Shown piece after piece: positions 18,976 through 28,019 of a stretch of 64,000 nucleotides of DNA; the stretch's first letter is position 1, and each line of letters begins with the position of its first letter. Position numbers and translations under genes: made by a program. The DNA lies in NCBI GenBank assembly GCA_018065985.1, contig JAGHSF010000044.1, positions 1-64,000 of the forward strand, given 5' to 3'. This DNA is from Candidatus Cryptobacteroides choladohippi (GTDB taxonomy: Bacteria > Bacteroidota > Bacteroidia > Bacteroidales > UBA932). The notes under the pieces were generated by a model. That model did no database searches and had not been told where the DNA came from. It worked only from the letters and a program-made list of their open reading frames with translations.

Positions 18976-19003
18976 AAAAGGTGACCCCAAAGAGTCACCT
19001 TTT
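18976..19003 (-). terminator. Terminator after the cytolysin-like gene
   Basis: AAAAGGTGAC (18976-18985) and GTCACCTTTT (18994-19003) make a perfect 10-bp stem with an 8-nt loop. Read leftward it ends in a U run, 23 nt after the stop codon of the cytolysin-like gene. Confidence 0.8.
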
Positions 19004-19026
19004 CCTATTTCATCATTCAGCAATCG

Positions 19027-21501
19027 CTATTTGATAATGAGGTCGCAGTCGTCGCCGTCTTCATTTGTGATGCTGGGCGATCCCTGTGAGCCGGTGAGGC
19101 AGAGCTTGAGATAGCCGTCGCTGACGTCGATCTTGCCGTTGAGCTTGAGGTCCTTCTCGTTGGTGTAGACTAAGATCTCTGCGATGCCGCCGAAAACGCA
19201 TCCTGCAGGTGCCTTGACGAGCTGGGTGGTATGCTCGCGTCCTCCCCACCAGTAAGCGAACTCCTGAGGAGTCGGCTGCTCAACCACGTCTGAGCCTGTG
19301 AGCTTGAGTACCGGGAGCTTGAGGACAACCTTGACGTCTTTTGAGCCAGAAGTCTTGATATGGTTGTACATATCCACTGTGATGGTCTCAGGACAAGGCT
19401 TGTATGCGGTGATGTCGTTGTATGATCCGGTGTATTTGGTTCCGGCATCTTTCAGGGAGCCGAGATACTTCACTGTGTAGAACATAGGCACACCCTGGTT
19501 GTTCAGTGACACTGTCATGTTGCTGAGCACCTTGTCCTTGAATTCGGATTCGCTCTTGAGTGCTTCACCCATGGTATCAGCATTTCCACCATAGATATAG
19601 CCCCACTCATCTGTAGACTCTGCAAGGTTGGAGATGTCCTGCTTTGCTGAGACATCGAATACGTTTCCGTAAGACACCTTCTCGCTACCCTTGAAAGAGA
19701 ACTTGCTCTGCTCGTATGACTTGGTGTAGTAGCCGTAGCGACCGTATGAAACTGAGGTGATGATACCTATCTTACCCTTTCCGGCCTTTTCGACGTCCCT
19801 GATGATGTCGGCTGTGACGCCGGTTCCGAGGAAGTTGGTAGGATCGTTGTTGGCAGCGGCAATCTTTACGTTGTAGAACTCCTGGGTGAAGGAATGCATG
19901 GCAAAGAGACTTGTAGACTCCTTTGATGTAGAGGTCTCGACGCTGCACTTTGCCTTCATGAAGGAAGCGGAGGCACCGAAGTCAAGCGCGAGCTTGCTTG
20001 AGCTGTTTGAACATGAGCTGCGGATCCTTGCGTTTCCTGCAGGAACAGAGCCGCTTGCAAGAGCATTGGAAACCAACTTGTTGACAGCCGTGTAAATCGC
20101 GTCCGGAGTATTCAGGACGCCGGTTTCAGATACTTCCTTGCCGTTTGCGAGGAAAGTGACATAGACGTTCACCCTTCCTGCAGCATTGGAACAAGGCAGC
20201 ATCACGGCCTCCGGTGTTCCGTTCTGGAGGTTGGAATTGATGTATACAAGGCTGCCCGGATAGATATTGTCATCGCTGACAGGCCTGTAGTTGTACTCAG
20301 GATAGTCTGAGCTGACCGGCTGACGGTGAGAATCCAGAACCATGACACCATTGTTGGATACGATGTACTTTGCCACCGGTTCAGGTGAGATCGTGAAGTT
20401 TACCGGGGTCTCTTCAGACTGATGTGAGAAGAAGTAGTCCCTGATATTCTGACGGCGCTTCTCGTCGGTGCTTACGACGCTGTATGTGATGGTCCAGTTG
20501 TGCTGTACGTTTTCGATCTTGTATGAGATGTTCATGGTCTTGTTGGTACATGCGCTCACACCAGTGATGGTGATGGAATGTCCAGATTTGAGAGTCTTTA
20601 TTTCAGATCCATGGGTCCGGGTGAGGTCTGCGCCGCCGAATTCATCAGTCATGCTGTTGGCATTCACACATACTATCTTGACAGACTCACCGGTCTTGAC
20701 TGTGATGCTGGTGACAGGTGTCGGGGTAGGCATGCCTTCGAGCACCCATACAGGGTTGACTGCGGCCGCTGTAGTGAAGGACTTTATCTCTCCATCGATA
20801 TGAGATTCAAGGTCATCGCCAGGGTTCAGGAAATGTCCTGTAACCTGATAATAATATTTGGTTCCTTTCTTGAGGCTGTTCAGGTTCCACTTGAACTCGG
20901 TTTCCTTACTGCCTTCACTTAAGAACTTGTTTGAGTGAGTAGCCCCCGACAGGTTGGCATTGGTTCCGTATGAGATGGTCACTCTTGTGATGGTTACTCC
21001 TTTAGGTGCCAAAACCCTTCCACTGACAGTCGCTGCATATCTTTCGATATTTTCAGCCTCCATTGTCTCGACTATGGCATCATTGACAGGCTCATCCATG
21101 TGTGTGAACTTCCTGACGGCGCCGCGGAGCTCACCCTTATCCTCGGTCTCGACGCAGCATGCATAGTAGTAGTCGCAGTTGTAAGAAAGGCCGCCTATCT
21201 CGGCTTCGTACTCATTGTCCATCACCTTTTTGGCAGGGATGACGTCGAAATTGTCGGTCATGGCTTCGTCGAAGCAGACTCTGAATTTGACGGCCTTGAT
21301 CTTGGTGCCGTCAAGAGACTTCACGGCGGCATGTGCAACTGCGGATTGGAAGTCGATGTCGGTTATGACACCTGTCTGGATGAAGACGGACTCCTTTCCC
21401 TCGGGATCCTCTACAAGCTCGGGACCCTTGTTGCAGGAAACGGGAAATGCAGCGAGCAATACCGCAACTGCAACACTCAAGAATGTTTTTGTTTTTTTCA
21501 T
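19027..21501 (-). CDS. Cholesterol-dependent cytolysin-like lipoprotein
   Basis: The protein has 824 residues. It has a lipoprotein signal peptide (FPVSCN, Cys near 23), then two FN3-like domains (~40-240), then a thiol-activated-cytolysin domain. Family marks are YPGSLVYINSNL near 420, TSVSYGRYGYYTK near 590 (the core strand conserved in pore-forming cytolysins) and YGGNAD near 645. It should be exported and anchored to a membrane before forming large pores. The C-terminal part lacks the cholesterol-binding undecapeptide (ECTGLAWEWWR in classical toxins), so target recognition must differ. Its promoter carries the same palindrome as the kinase operon next to it, pointing to two-component control. 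The lipid anchor suggests cell-surface rather than freely secreted toxin. Confidence 0.82.
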   Translation of the reverse strand: MKKTKTFLSVAVAVLLAAFPVSCNKGPELVEDPEGKESVFIQTGVITDIDFQSAVAHAAVKSLDGTKIKAVKFRVCFDEAMTDNFDVIPAKKVMDNEYEAEIGGLSYNCDYYYACCVETEDKGELRGAVRKFTHMDEPVNDAIVETMEAENIERYAATVSGRVLAPKGVTITRVTISYGTNANLSGATHSNKFLSEGSKETEFKWNLNSLKKGTKYYYQVTGHFLNPGDDLESHIDGEIKSFTTAAAVNPVWVLEGMPTPTPVTSITVKTGESVKIVCVNANSMTDEFGGADLTRTHGSEIKTLKSGHSITITGVSACTNKTMNISYKIENVQHNWTITYSVVSTDEKRRQNIRDYFFSHQSEETPVNFTISPEPVAKYIVSNNGVMVLDSHRQPVSSDYPEYNYRPVSDDNIYPGSLVYINSNLQNGTPEAVMLPCSNAAGRVNVYVTFLANGKEVSETGVLNTPDAIYTAVNKLVSNALASGSVPAGNARIRSSCSNSSSKLALDFGASASFMKAKCSVETSTSKESTSLFAMHSFTQEFYNVKIAAANNDPTNFLGTGVTADIIRDVEKAGKGKIGIITSVSYGRYGYYTKSYEQSKFSFKGSEKVSYGNVFDVSAKQDISNLAESTDEWGYIYGGNADTMGEALKSESEFKDKVLSNMTVSLNNQGVPMFYTVKYLGSLKDAGTKYTGSYNDITAYKPCPETITVDMYNHIKTSGSKDVKVVLKLPVLKLTGSDVVEQPTPQEFAYWWGGREHTTQLVKAPAGCVFGGIAEILVYTNEKDLKLNGKIDVSDGYLKLCLTGSQGSPSITNEDGDDCDLIIK

Positions 21502-21537
21502 GATTCTTATCCTTTAGTTTGTACAATTTTTATGGTA

Positions 21538-21583
21538 CAAAGGTCAATGTAATATCTCACCTTTCCGTGAGTATTATTACTCA
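21538..21583 (-). promoter_or_regulatory. Promoter and activator site of the cytolysin-like gene
   Basis: On the minus strand a perfect palindrome TGAGTAATAATACTCA (21568-21583) is followed after 22 nt by GACCTTTG (21538-21545), a close match to the -7 element. The layout puts the palindrome centre near -40, overlapping the -33 region, typical of a class II activator. The same palindrome and spacing occur upstream of the kinase operon. An inverted pair TTTGTAC/GTACAAA (21518-21541) sits at the expected transcript start. Confidence 0.65.
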
Positions 21584-21623
21584 AATTGACCTGTCTGAAG
21601 GATAAGTATGTTCAGATGCCGAC

Positions 21624-22268
21624 TCAAATGCCGGAGATGATGCCATGCGCAACAGCATATTCGATCATGTCGTAGTTGCTGTTGATTCCCATCTTGGAGA
21701 AGATGTTCGCCTTGTGGTTGCTTACCGTGCGCGGGCTGATGCAGAGTTTGTCGGCAATGGCCTTTGCGGTCATTCCGCATCGGCAGAGCTCGATGATTTC
21801 CAGTTCCCGTTCGGAAAAGACATCATCCGGGATAGTCTTGTTGGACCGTCTGATGTCGGAGAGGATCTGGCTGATGTCCCTGCCGAAATACGGCAGACCG
21901 TTCATGATGCTGTCTATGGCCTGGGTCAGTTCCTCCTCTGTGTAGTTCTTGGAGATGAATCCGTCGATATTCAGTCTGGTCAACTCCTTGATTGTATGGA
22001 CAGATGCATCTGATGACATCACCAGAATGAAGATGTCAGGGTATTTGCCACGCACGAAACGCGTGGCATCTATTCCGCTCATTCCGGGCATGATTATATC
22101 CATGAGAATCATGTCGGCCTGGGTACCGCCGTCCAGCAGAGCAACGAGTTCAGGCACAGATGCGGCCTCTCCCACGATTTCGTATTTGTCCGGCTCGGCC
22201 ATCAGGGTCATCCTGACGCCCATGCGGATCAGCTGGTGATCATCTACAAGTATGAGTCTGGTTTTCAT
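21624..22268 (-). CDS. LuxR/NarL-type response regulator
   Basis: The 214-residue protein has a receiver domain with the acidic pair Asp9/Asp10, phosphoacceptor Asp57 (ILMDIIMPGM) and a conserved Thr/Ser and Lys (SKNYTEEEL), and a C-terminal LuxR-type HTH (ERELEIIELCRCGMTAKAIA and SPRTVSNHKANIFSKMG). It binds palindromic DNA as a dimer when phosphorylated. The start at 22268 is 2 nt after the kinase stop, so the two are an operon. The palindromes at 21568 and 24322 are its likely targets, giving control of the cytolysin-like gene and positive or negative autoregulation. Confidence 0.92.
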   Translation of the reverse strand: MKTRLILVDDHQLIRMGVRMTLMAEPDKYEIVGEAASVPELVALLDGGTQADMILMDIIMPGMSGIDATRFVRGKYPDIFILVMSSDASVHTIKELTRLNIDGFISKNYTEEELTQAIDSIMNGLPYFGRDISQILSDIRRSNKTIPDDVFSERELEIIELCRCGMTAKAIADKLCISPRTVSNHKANIFSKMGINSNYDMIEYAVAHGIISGI

Positions 22269-22270
22269 CT

Positions 22271-24265
22271 TTACTGGGGACGGTTAAGATAGAATGTGAA
22301 CCTGGAACCTTCATCCAGTCTGCTCCTGACTTCGATCGAGCCGTTGTTGATCTCAACGAAGCTCCTGCAGAGCTCCAGGCCGAGGCCGGTTCCAGGCTCA
22401 TCGGCTGTGCCGGAAGCCACAGCGGCATCCGTGAACACCTGCGCCAGTTTGTCCTCGGCAATGCCCACGCCATGGTCAACAACTGAGCAGTACACCCTGT
22501 CGCCATCGAGGCCGGTCTCCACCTCGATGGATCCGCCTTTCCTGCTGAACTTTATGGCGTTGGTGATGAGATTGCGGATCACGATGGAGATCATGACGCG
22601 GTCGGCAACCGCCGTATCGTCATTGGCAAGAATGGTGTCGATGGTTATCAGCTTGTTGTCCGCCATGGTCCTGACGGTCTTGAGCTCGTTGCCGACGAGG
22701 ACTGAAAGACTGCATTCCGCCATGTTGCAGCTGAGCCTTCCCATCTGAAGGCGGGCCCAGTCCAGCAGATTGGAAAGAAGCTGAACCTGCGACTCGGAGG
22801 CGTTGAGCAGTTCGTTGATGTATTGGCCGAGAGTGGCGCTGTCCAGCAAAGGATAAGATGCGGACAGGCTTCTCAGAGCATTTCTCTGGGCAAAAGCCGG
22901 ATTCTTGAGGTCGTGGGATATGATGGATATCATCTTGTCCTTCGTCGCATTGGACTCCTTGAGTTCCCGATTGCGCTGACGGACCAGCTTCATATATCTA
23001 TGGATGCCGTAAACGATGCCAAGACAGAGCAGAAGAATGACGGCCAGCGACCACTCGATGATGCGGCTCTGACGCAACTCGGACTTCTGCTGCATGATGA
23101 GATTCTCCTTCTCCTGCGTCTTGTACTGAACCTCGAAGTCGCTCAGCAGGACGTTCTGCTGCATGGTGAATGTCGAGTCGCGGATGGCGGCGCGCTTCTC
23201 GTAATACTCGAGAGCTTTCGCCGGCCTGTCAGCCTTCAGGAGGGAGTACAGGCTCTCAAGCATCTGGACTTCCATCTCCTTCAGGCCCTGCTTCACTGCA
23301 TAATCATGGACCTGCATGTACATTGCTTCCGCCTGAGGCACATTGCCTCTGCATTCCTCGATCTCCGCCCTGATGCTGACGACCTGGATTCTCTGATACT
23401 CCAGGGAATTCCTGTCGATATATGTGTCACACTCCTTGAGAATTCTCTCGGCATCGCGGAGGTCTCCCTGCAGCATGCGGGTCCTTGCCAGTGTTATGGC
23501 CCTTTTCACGACCTCGGTCTCGAGAGGGGTGCCGTCACAGTACTGCTTTGCTATCGCGACGGCCTCTTCGCCGTTCTTCCTGGCAGCATCAAGGTACTCA
23601 GCCTTCTTCTCGGGTGAATCGGTGCGTTCAGCCTTTGCATTGTAAACCATTGCAAGGTTTCCGAGATAGGTGGAACGGTCGACCTGGTTCCGGCTCTCAT
23701 CCTCCTCGTCGTTGATCAGCGACAGACATGTGTGATATATCTCGACGCACTTGTCCATCTCGCCCTGCTCAAAGTACAGGGCAGCGATATTGTTGAGGGT
23801 ATAACGGTACCTGAGACGGGAATGGTCGCCCCCGATGGCGACTATTATATCCGAGCTGGACTGGTATGACTGTATCGCCTTGTCATAGAGGCCAAGCATC
23901 TGATACGTCGCGCCCAAGGTGTGATAGGACCTCGCAATGTTCATGGAGTCCTTTCCTTCAGTGTAGAATGAAAGAGCCTTGTTCAGATATACAAGGCGAC
24001 GGGCATATTCGCCCTGCGACCTGAAATGGTCGATGATGACGTCAAGGACACGGGCATTGACCTCATCGAAACTGTCATTGGACGTGAACGCCTGATCATT
24101 CCCGGCGAGAAGAAGTATTTTGTTCGCCTCAGCCACATAGTCACCATCCTGCCTGCTCTGGAAACAGGTATAGAGGCTGTCGATCCTGGATGTTTCACCG
24201 GCCCCGTTCAGCGGGAGCCAGCCCATGACAAGTATGGCTGATATCAATAGTTCGCGGATGCTCAT
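22271..24265 (-). CDS. TPR-containing sensor histidine kinase
   Basis: The 664-residue protein has a signal/anchor at the N-terminus, a periplasmic region of about 340 residues made of tetratricopeptide repeats (for example RSYHTLGATYQMLGLYDKAI), a membrane segment near 395-415 (SLAVILLLCLGIVYGIH), a short coiled coil, an H-box MISIISHDLKNP near 440, and a GHKL catalytic domain with N-box RNLITNAIKFS, DHGVGI and GTGLGL. It should sense a periplasmic or envelope signal and phosphorylate the regulator encoded 2 nt downstream. Kinases with TPR sensors and LuxR partners are common in Bacteroidota. The signal is unknown. Confidence 0.92.
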   Translation of the reverse strand: MSIRELLISAILVMGWLPLNGAGETSRIDSLYTCFQSRQDGDYVAEANKILLLAGNDQAFTSNDSFDEVNARVLDVIIDHFRSQGEYARRLVYLNKALSFYTEGKDSMNIARSYHTLGATYQMLGLYDKAIQSYQSSSDIIVAIGGDHSRLRYRYTLNNIAALYFEQGEMDKCVEIYHTCLSLINDEEDESRNQVDRSTYLGNLAMVYNAKAERTDSPEKKAEYLDAARKNGEEAVAIAKQYCDGTPLETEVVKRAITLARTRMLQGDLRDAERILKECDTYIDRNSLEYQRIQVVSIRAEIEECRGNVPQAEAMYMQVHDYAVKQGLKEMEVQMLESLYSLLKADRPAKALEYYEKRAAIRDSTFTMQQNVLLSDFEVQYKTQEKENLIMQQKSELRQSRIIEWSLAVILLLCLGIVYGIHRYMKLVRQRNRELKESNATKDKMISIISHDLKNPAFAQRNALRSLSASYPLLDSATLGQYINELLNASESQVQLLSNLLDWARLQMGRLSCNMAECSLSVLVGNELKTVRTMADNKLITIDTILANDDTAVADRVMISIVIRNLITNAIKFSRKGGSIEVETGLDGDRVYCSVVDHGVGIAEDKLAQVFTDAAVASGTADEPGTGLGLELCRSFVEINNGSIEVRSRLDEGSRFTFYLNRPQ

Positions 24266-24291
24266 CTGTACTCTACGAATGGTTTTCGATG

Positions 24292-24337
24292 CAAAGGTAA
24301 AATAATAAGCCGATATGCAAGTAAGTATTATTACTCA
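24292..24337 (-). promoter_or_regulatory. Promoter and activator site of the kinase-regulator operon
   Basis: On the minus strand the near-palindrome TGAGTAATAATACTTA (24322-24337) is followed after exactly 22 nt by TACCTTTG (24292-24299), a perfect TAnnTTTG element. The palindrome shares a 15-base core with the site before the cytolysin-like gene. It starts about 57 nt upstream of the kinase ATG. Confidence 0.65.
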
Positions 24338-24349
24338 ATGCCCGCCCCA

Positions 24350-24382
24350 TTTTTGATTTGTGGGAGGAATTGGCTAATTTTG
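24350..24382 (+). promoter_or_regulatory. Consensus promoter of the 153-residue membrane protein
   Basis: TTTTTG at 24350-24355 and TAATTTTG at 24375-24382 with a 19-nt spacer fit the Bacteroidota -33/-7 consensus. The palindrome at 24322-24337 lies just upstream, so the regulator could act on both directions. Confidence 0.6.
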
Positions 24383-24401
24383 AAGGAAGTACGTATTCAC
24401 C

Positions 24402-24863
24402 ATGACAACAAATCATCTTCACTACATTCTTTCAGCCACGGCAATTCTTGCCGGAATCATTCTTATCCTGTGCGGGATGGATCTCTACCGTGCGCTGTAC
24501 CTGATCATTTTCGGACTTGTCTTCATCCCATTCAGGATCTCCGACTTCCAGAACAGAGAGACCCCAAAGGGTGTGAAGTTCTGGGCAATGAAGGTGTTTG
24601 CCACCACGATGGGACTTATAGCCGCAACCAGCCTGGCCAATTTCCTTGTTCCAAACCACACAGATGGATTCAAGGGCGTCATCATCTGGCTGTGTGTAGT
24701 CATGATCTGCGGAATCGCGTTCGGGACCTTCGATTACTTTGCCCACAACACCGGCTGTGACGAGGCCGGATTCGAGGCAAGGAAAAGGCAGCAGCAGAAG
24801 ATGGGCGAGCTTTATGACAAGGTTGTCGAAGAGATGAATACCGAGAAGAATCAGAATTCCTGA
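24402..24863 (+). CDS. Hypothetical four-helix membrane protein
   Basis: The protein has 153 residues and about four hydrophobic segments (residues ~6-25, 28-45, 65-85 and 95-118), ending in a charged cytoplasmic helix rich in Lys, Gln and Glu. No catalytic or transport motif is visible. A strong promoter stands directly in front, and the large secreted protein follows 12 nt after the stop, so the two are cotranscribed. Divergence from the sensor kinase and proximity of its palindrome raise the possibility of control by that system. Function unknown. Confidence 0.65.
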   Translation: MTTNHLHYILSATAILAGIILILCGMDLYRALYLIIFGLVFIPFRISDFQNRETPKGVKFWAMKVFATTMGLIAATSLANFLVPNHTDGFKGVIIWLCVVMICGIAFGTFDYFAHNTGCDEAGFEARKRQQQKMGELYDKVVEEMNTEKNQNS

Positions 24864-24875
24864 CATATCCCGGCC

Positions 24876-27800
24876 ATGCGCAAGTCCATTTCCATCATCG
24901 TCCTCATCGTATTGTCAAGCATCCTCTGTTCCGCCAGGTATCAGGAGAGGCGCGAGGTCCTTTTCGACGGCAGGTCAGACAATCCCACGCTCCAGCCCGG
25001 CGAAAGGTTCAAGGTCGCCATCGCCCCTGTGGAGCGCGACTGCCCGGCAAGGGCGTACCTTCTCGTGCGCGGCCACGTCCTCAACCCATCTCCGTTTGAC
25101 GGCAGGGGAGAGGAGATGTTCCGGCGTCAGGAATACGGGATCATCGACAATCTTGACTCCTCAGTGCGATGGAAGGACCCCAACTCCCTGTATTTCAAGG
25201 GAGAAGACGACTTCTACGACCGCCGCGCATGGAACCGCATCCCGGCTTCGGACCTGCCGGCAGGGGAATGCACGCTGAGCATACCGGTAGTAAGGTCTGA
25301 GGCGCTCAAGCTCAGCGAGGGAGCCTCGTTCGGAGTAACCCTCGACCTGTATCTCAAAAAAGCAGGGCGCGCGGAACTCGACATCTATGACAAGCCCGAT
25401 TCCAGCATCTTTGTCGCCATACCTGAGGGCAGCCTCAGACGAAAGACCATCGAATGCGGTCTGACCCTTCCTGAGGACCTCGCATGCGTCCTCGTATCAG
25501 TCGGAGGCGCCCATTTTTCCGGTGAATGCTGGCTCGAAGCCCCATCGTTCAGGACAGGCAGAAAAACCGTCTGGCATGAACCTTTTACCAATCACACCGA
25601 AAGGAACGGCGACACCAATTACTGGGTGGGCATGAACCTCTGCGAAAGGTTCTTCCCGTTCTGGACTGTATCCCTGAACGGCGAGACGGTATTCAGCGGC
25701 AAGATCTTCGACAAATCGTCCCACGTCGCTGACTTCAACGTCCCGCTTCCCGAGAATGCCCTTGACGGAGGCAGCATCGAACTCGCGCTCAATCCCGAGC
25801 CCCACAGAGCCGCCTTCCCGTACGAGATACACAGCATCGACCTCATATGGGAGACCGCCAGGCCGTTCGAGCTCATCTCCGTCCCCAGGTTCGTGCGCGA
25901 GGGCGACGACTTCGGAATCCTTGTGGAGACGAACAGCGAGAACGTGACACTGACGCTTGACGCCGCGGAAGCTGTCTCTCCGCGCGTGCAGAGCGTGACA
26001 TTCCCCGACAAGGGACTGCATGTCCTCAGGTGCAAGGCCCTGAAGCCCTCTCCCGACGTGGAGCTGCGCATCTCCGACGGCACGCGTACGGAAACGGCTG
26101 CCATCACCCAGATACTGAACCGGACCGGCCGCAGGGTCGAAATGTCGGTAGGGGACAACATCTACATACCGATGGAGGACGGCCCGGAGCTGTCAAGATA
26201 CCTCAAATGGTACACCTCCAGCCGCGCCGGCACCATGATGCAGTTCCGCCCCTCATATCAGTGGAGCGGCAACAGAAGGATAGACAGGCCGAACCTCAGG
26301 GCCACCCTCGATGTGCTTTGCGACCTGAGGATGCCCTATGCCTGGATGGTCGAGGGACGCACACTCGCCGGGCTGGACATCAACCCGGGCGTCAGCGAGC
26401 TGGCATCTCCGATGTTTGCCGGGAAGCAGGCGCACGAGAATGACGGAGGCTACTACTACTGGCTTCATTTCAACTATTACGGTCTTTTCTGCGACCTCGC
26501 TGCCCGCAACCGCCCGTATGGCGGCATCTTCGCGAAGCGTCCTCCCATCTACACCGACCATGGCACATACATCCACTATGACAGGCAGCGCGTCAGGGAC
26601 ATGGCCGACGGCGCACAGTACTTCGTGGACAACCTGCGGTATTCCAAGGGAGAAAGCACCCGCCACACAGGCCCCTCAGTGATGTTCAGGTATTTCTACC
26701 AGGCGGGCTACGACTGGCTCGGCTCCGAAATGATGTACGGCCCAGACGACATCCTGATGTGCAGCCTCAGAGGCGCATCGAGGGCATATTCAAAGCCCGA
26801 ATTCGGCTCTCTCCACGCCATGCAGTGGTCATATGACTACAAAAGCCTGCCCAGGAGCCCGCTGCGGCTCTTCATGTCACACGCCGTCGCATACATGCAC
26901 GGCTCGTCCCATCTGAACACAGAGGATGCCCTCTACAAGACCGAGTATGACATGGACCGTTTCTGCGAGGCCGGGCGGAAGCATCTTGAAGCCCAGAACC
27001 TGATGATGGACTATGTCCAGACCCACGACCGCAGGGGAGAGCTGCATACCCCCATTGCCATCATACAGGGCAGGAACGACCCGTGGAACTTCTTCGGGAT
27101 GGCTTCTCTTTGGAACCAGGACGGAGACAAGTGGGCATGCGGCGACATGATTTCCAGCTATCAGCTCTTCAGCCTGTACTATCCATGGGAGGTGAACCCG
27201 GGTGAGGCCCAGGGAGGTTCAAGGGAGTTCTCATACTCTCCATACGGCCCCGTGGACTTCGTTCCCATCGAGGCCCCAATGGATGTGCTGGGCAGATACA
27301 GGCTCGCCGTCTTCCTGGGATGGAACACCTATTCCAGGGCGGACTTCGAGCATCTCAGGGACTTCGTACACGGCGGAGGCACGCTCATCATGAGTGCCGC
27401 CCATGCCAACGCATGCCTCCAGCCCGACATGGTGCCGGCCTTCCCCGAAGATGACGCGCCCCTGCGGGAGATGCTCGGGGACGATTACAGAAGCCTCCAG
27501 GGCAAGAACGTCATCCCGTTCGGAGCGGGCAGGATCATCTTCTATGCCCAGAAGGAATATCCGTCTTCGGAATCGATACGCGAGGACTACCTGGCCGAAA
27601 TGAAGGCGCAGAGCGACCTTGCGGTGGCATCAGAGCCGGATTCAGGCTGGATCGACGCGATGGAGGGAGTGGACTTCGCCATATGGCAGGACGGCGGTCT
27701 CAGGACCGCATACGTGATCGATGCCGACTGGTACAGCCATCAGCCGAAACGCTTCAGGCTGATGTACGGCGACAAGGCTTTCGAGATCGGCGTAAATCCG

Positions 27801-28019
27801 TTCGAAATCAAGACCATACGCATGGCCGAAGGGCTCGCCGCATGTGCCTGGGCAAACACTTCTGATGTCCTCGACATAAAGAAGGACGCCAGCGGCTGGA
27901 CCGTGACCGTCCAGACAGCTGGCCCCGACAGGATTTCGGTTTATCTCAAGGATTCTGGTGAGGCGGAGGATATCCAGATAGCCTCCGCCGGGATACACGA
28001 GATTACTTTCCGGCAATAA
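24876..28019 (+). CDS. Large secreted protein, possible glycoside hydrolase
   Basis: The protein has 1047 residues. It begins with a signal peptide (ISIIVLIVLSSILCSA). The N-terminal third is beta-rich, with immunoglobulin-like or carbohydrate-binding-like stretches. The central part, ~430-750, has the aromatic, Asp- and Glu-rich pattern of a TIM-barrel glycosidase (PYAWMVEGRTLAGLDINPG, FYQAGYDWLGSEMMYGPDD). Around 820-870 the segment FVHGGGTLIMSAAHAN resembles the glutamine-amidotransferase-like domain found after the barrel in GH42-type enzymes. I cannot assign a family and would treat the function as unknown. Its 3' end overlaps the convergent GH101-like gene by 17 nt. Confidence 0.6.
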   Translation: MRKSISIIVLIVLSSILCSARYQERREVLFDGRSDNPTLQPGERFKVAIAPVERDCPARAYLLVRGHVLNPSPFDGRGEEMFRRQEYGIIDNLDSSVRWKDPNSLYFKGEDDFYDRRAWNRIPASDLPAGECTLSIPVVRSEALKLSEGASFGVTLDLYLKKAGRAELDIYDKPDSSIFVAIPEGSLRRKTIECGLTLPEDLACVLVSVGGAHFSGECWLEAPSFRTGRKTVWHEPFTNHTERNGDTNYWVGMNLCERFFPFWTVSLNGETVFSGKIFDKSSHVADFNVPLPENALDGGSIELALNPEPHRAAFPYEIHSIDLIWETARPFELISVPRFVREGDDFGILVETNSENVTLTLDAAEAVSPRVQSVTFPDKGLHVLRCKALKPSPDVELRISDGTRTETAAITQILNRTGRRVEMSVGDNIYIPMEDGPELSRYLKWYTSSRAGTMMQFRPSYQWSGNRRIDRPNLRATLDVLCDLRMPYAWMVEGRTLAGLDINPGVSELASPMFAGKQAHENDGGYYYWLHFNYYGLFCDLAARNRPYGGIFAKRPPIYTDHGTYIHYDRQRVRDMADGAQYFVDNLRYSKGESTRHTGPSVMFRYFYQAGYDWLGSEMMYGPDDILMCSLRGASRAYSKPEFGSLHAMQWSYDYKSLPRSPLRLFMSHAVAYMHGSSHLNTEDALYKTEYDMDRFCEAGRKHLEAQNLMMDYVQTHDRRGELHTPIAIIQGRNDPWNFFGMASLWNQDGDKWACGDMISSYQLFSLYYPWEVNPGEAQGGSREFSYSPYGPVDFVPIEAPMDVLGRYRLAVFLGWNTYSRADFEHLRDFVHGGGTLIMSAAHANACLQPDMVPAFPEDDAPLREMLGDDYRSLQGKNVIPFGAGRIIFYAQKEYPSSESIREDYLAEMKAQSDLAVASEPDSGWIDAMEGVDFAIWQDGGLRTAYVIDADWYSHQPKRFRLMYGDKAFEIGVNPFEIKTIRMAEGLAACAWANTSDVLDIKKDASGWTVTVQTAGPDRISVYLKDSGEAEDIQIASAGIHEITFRQ

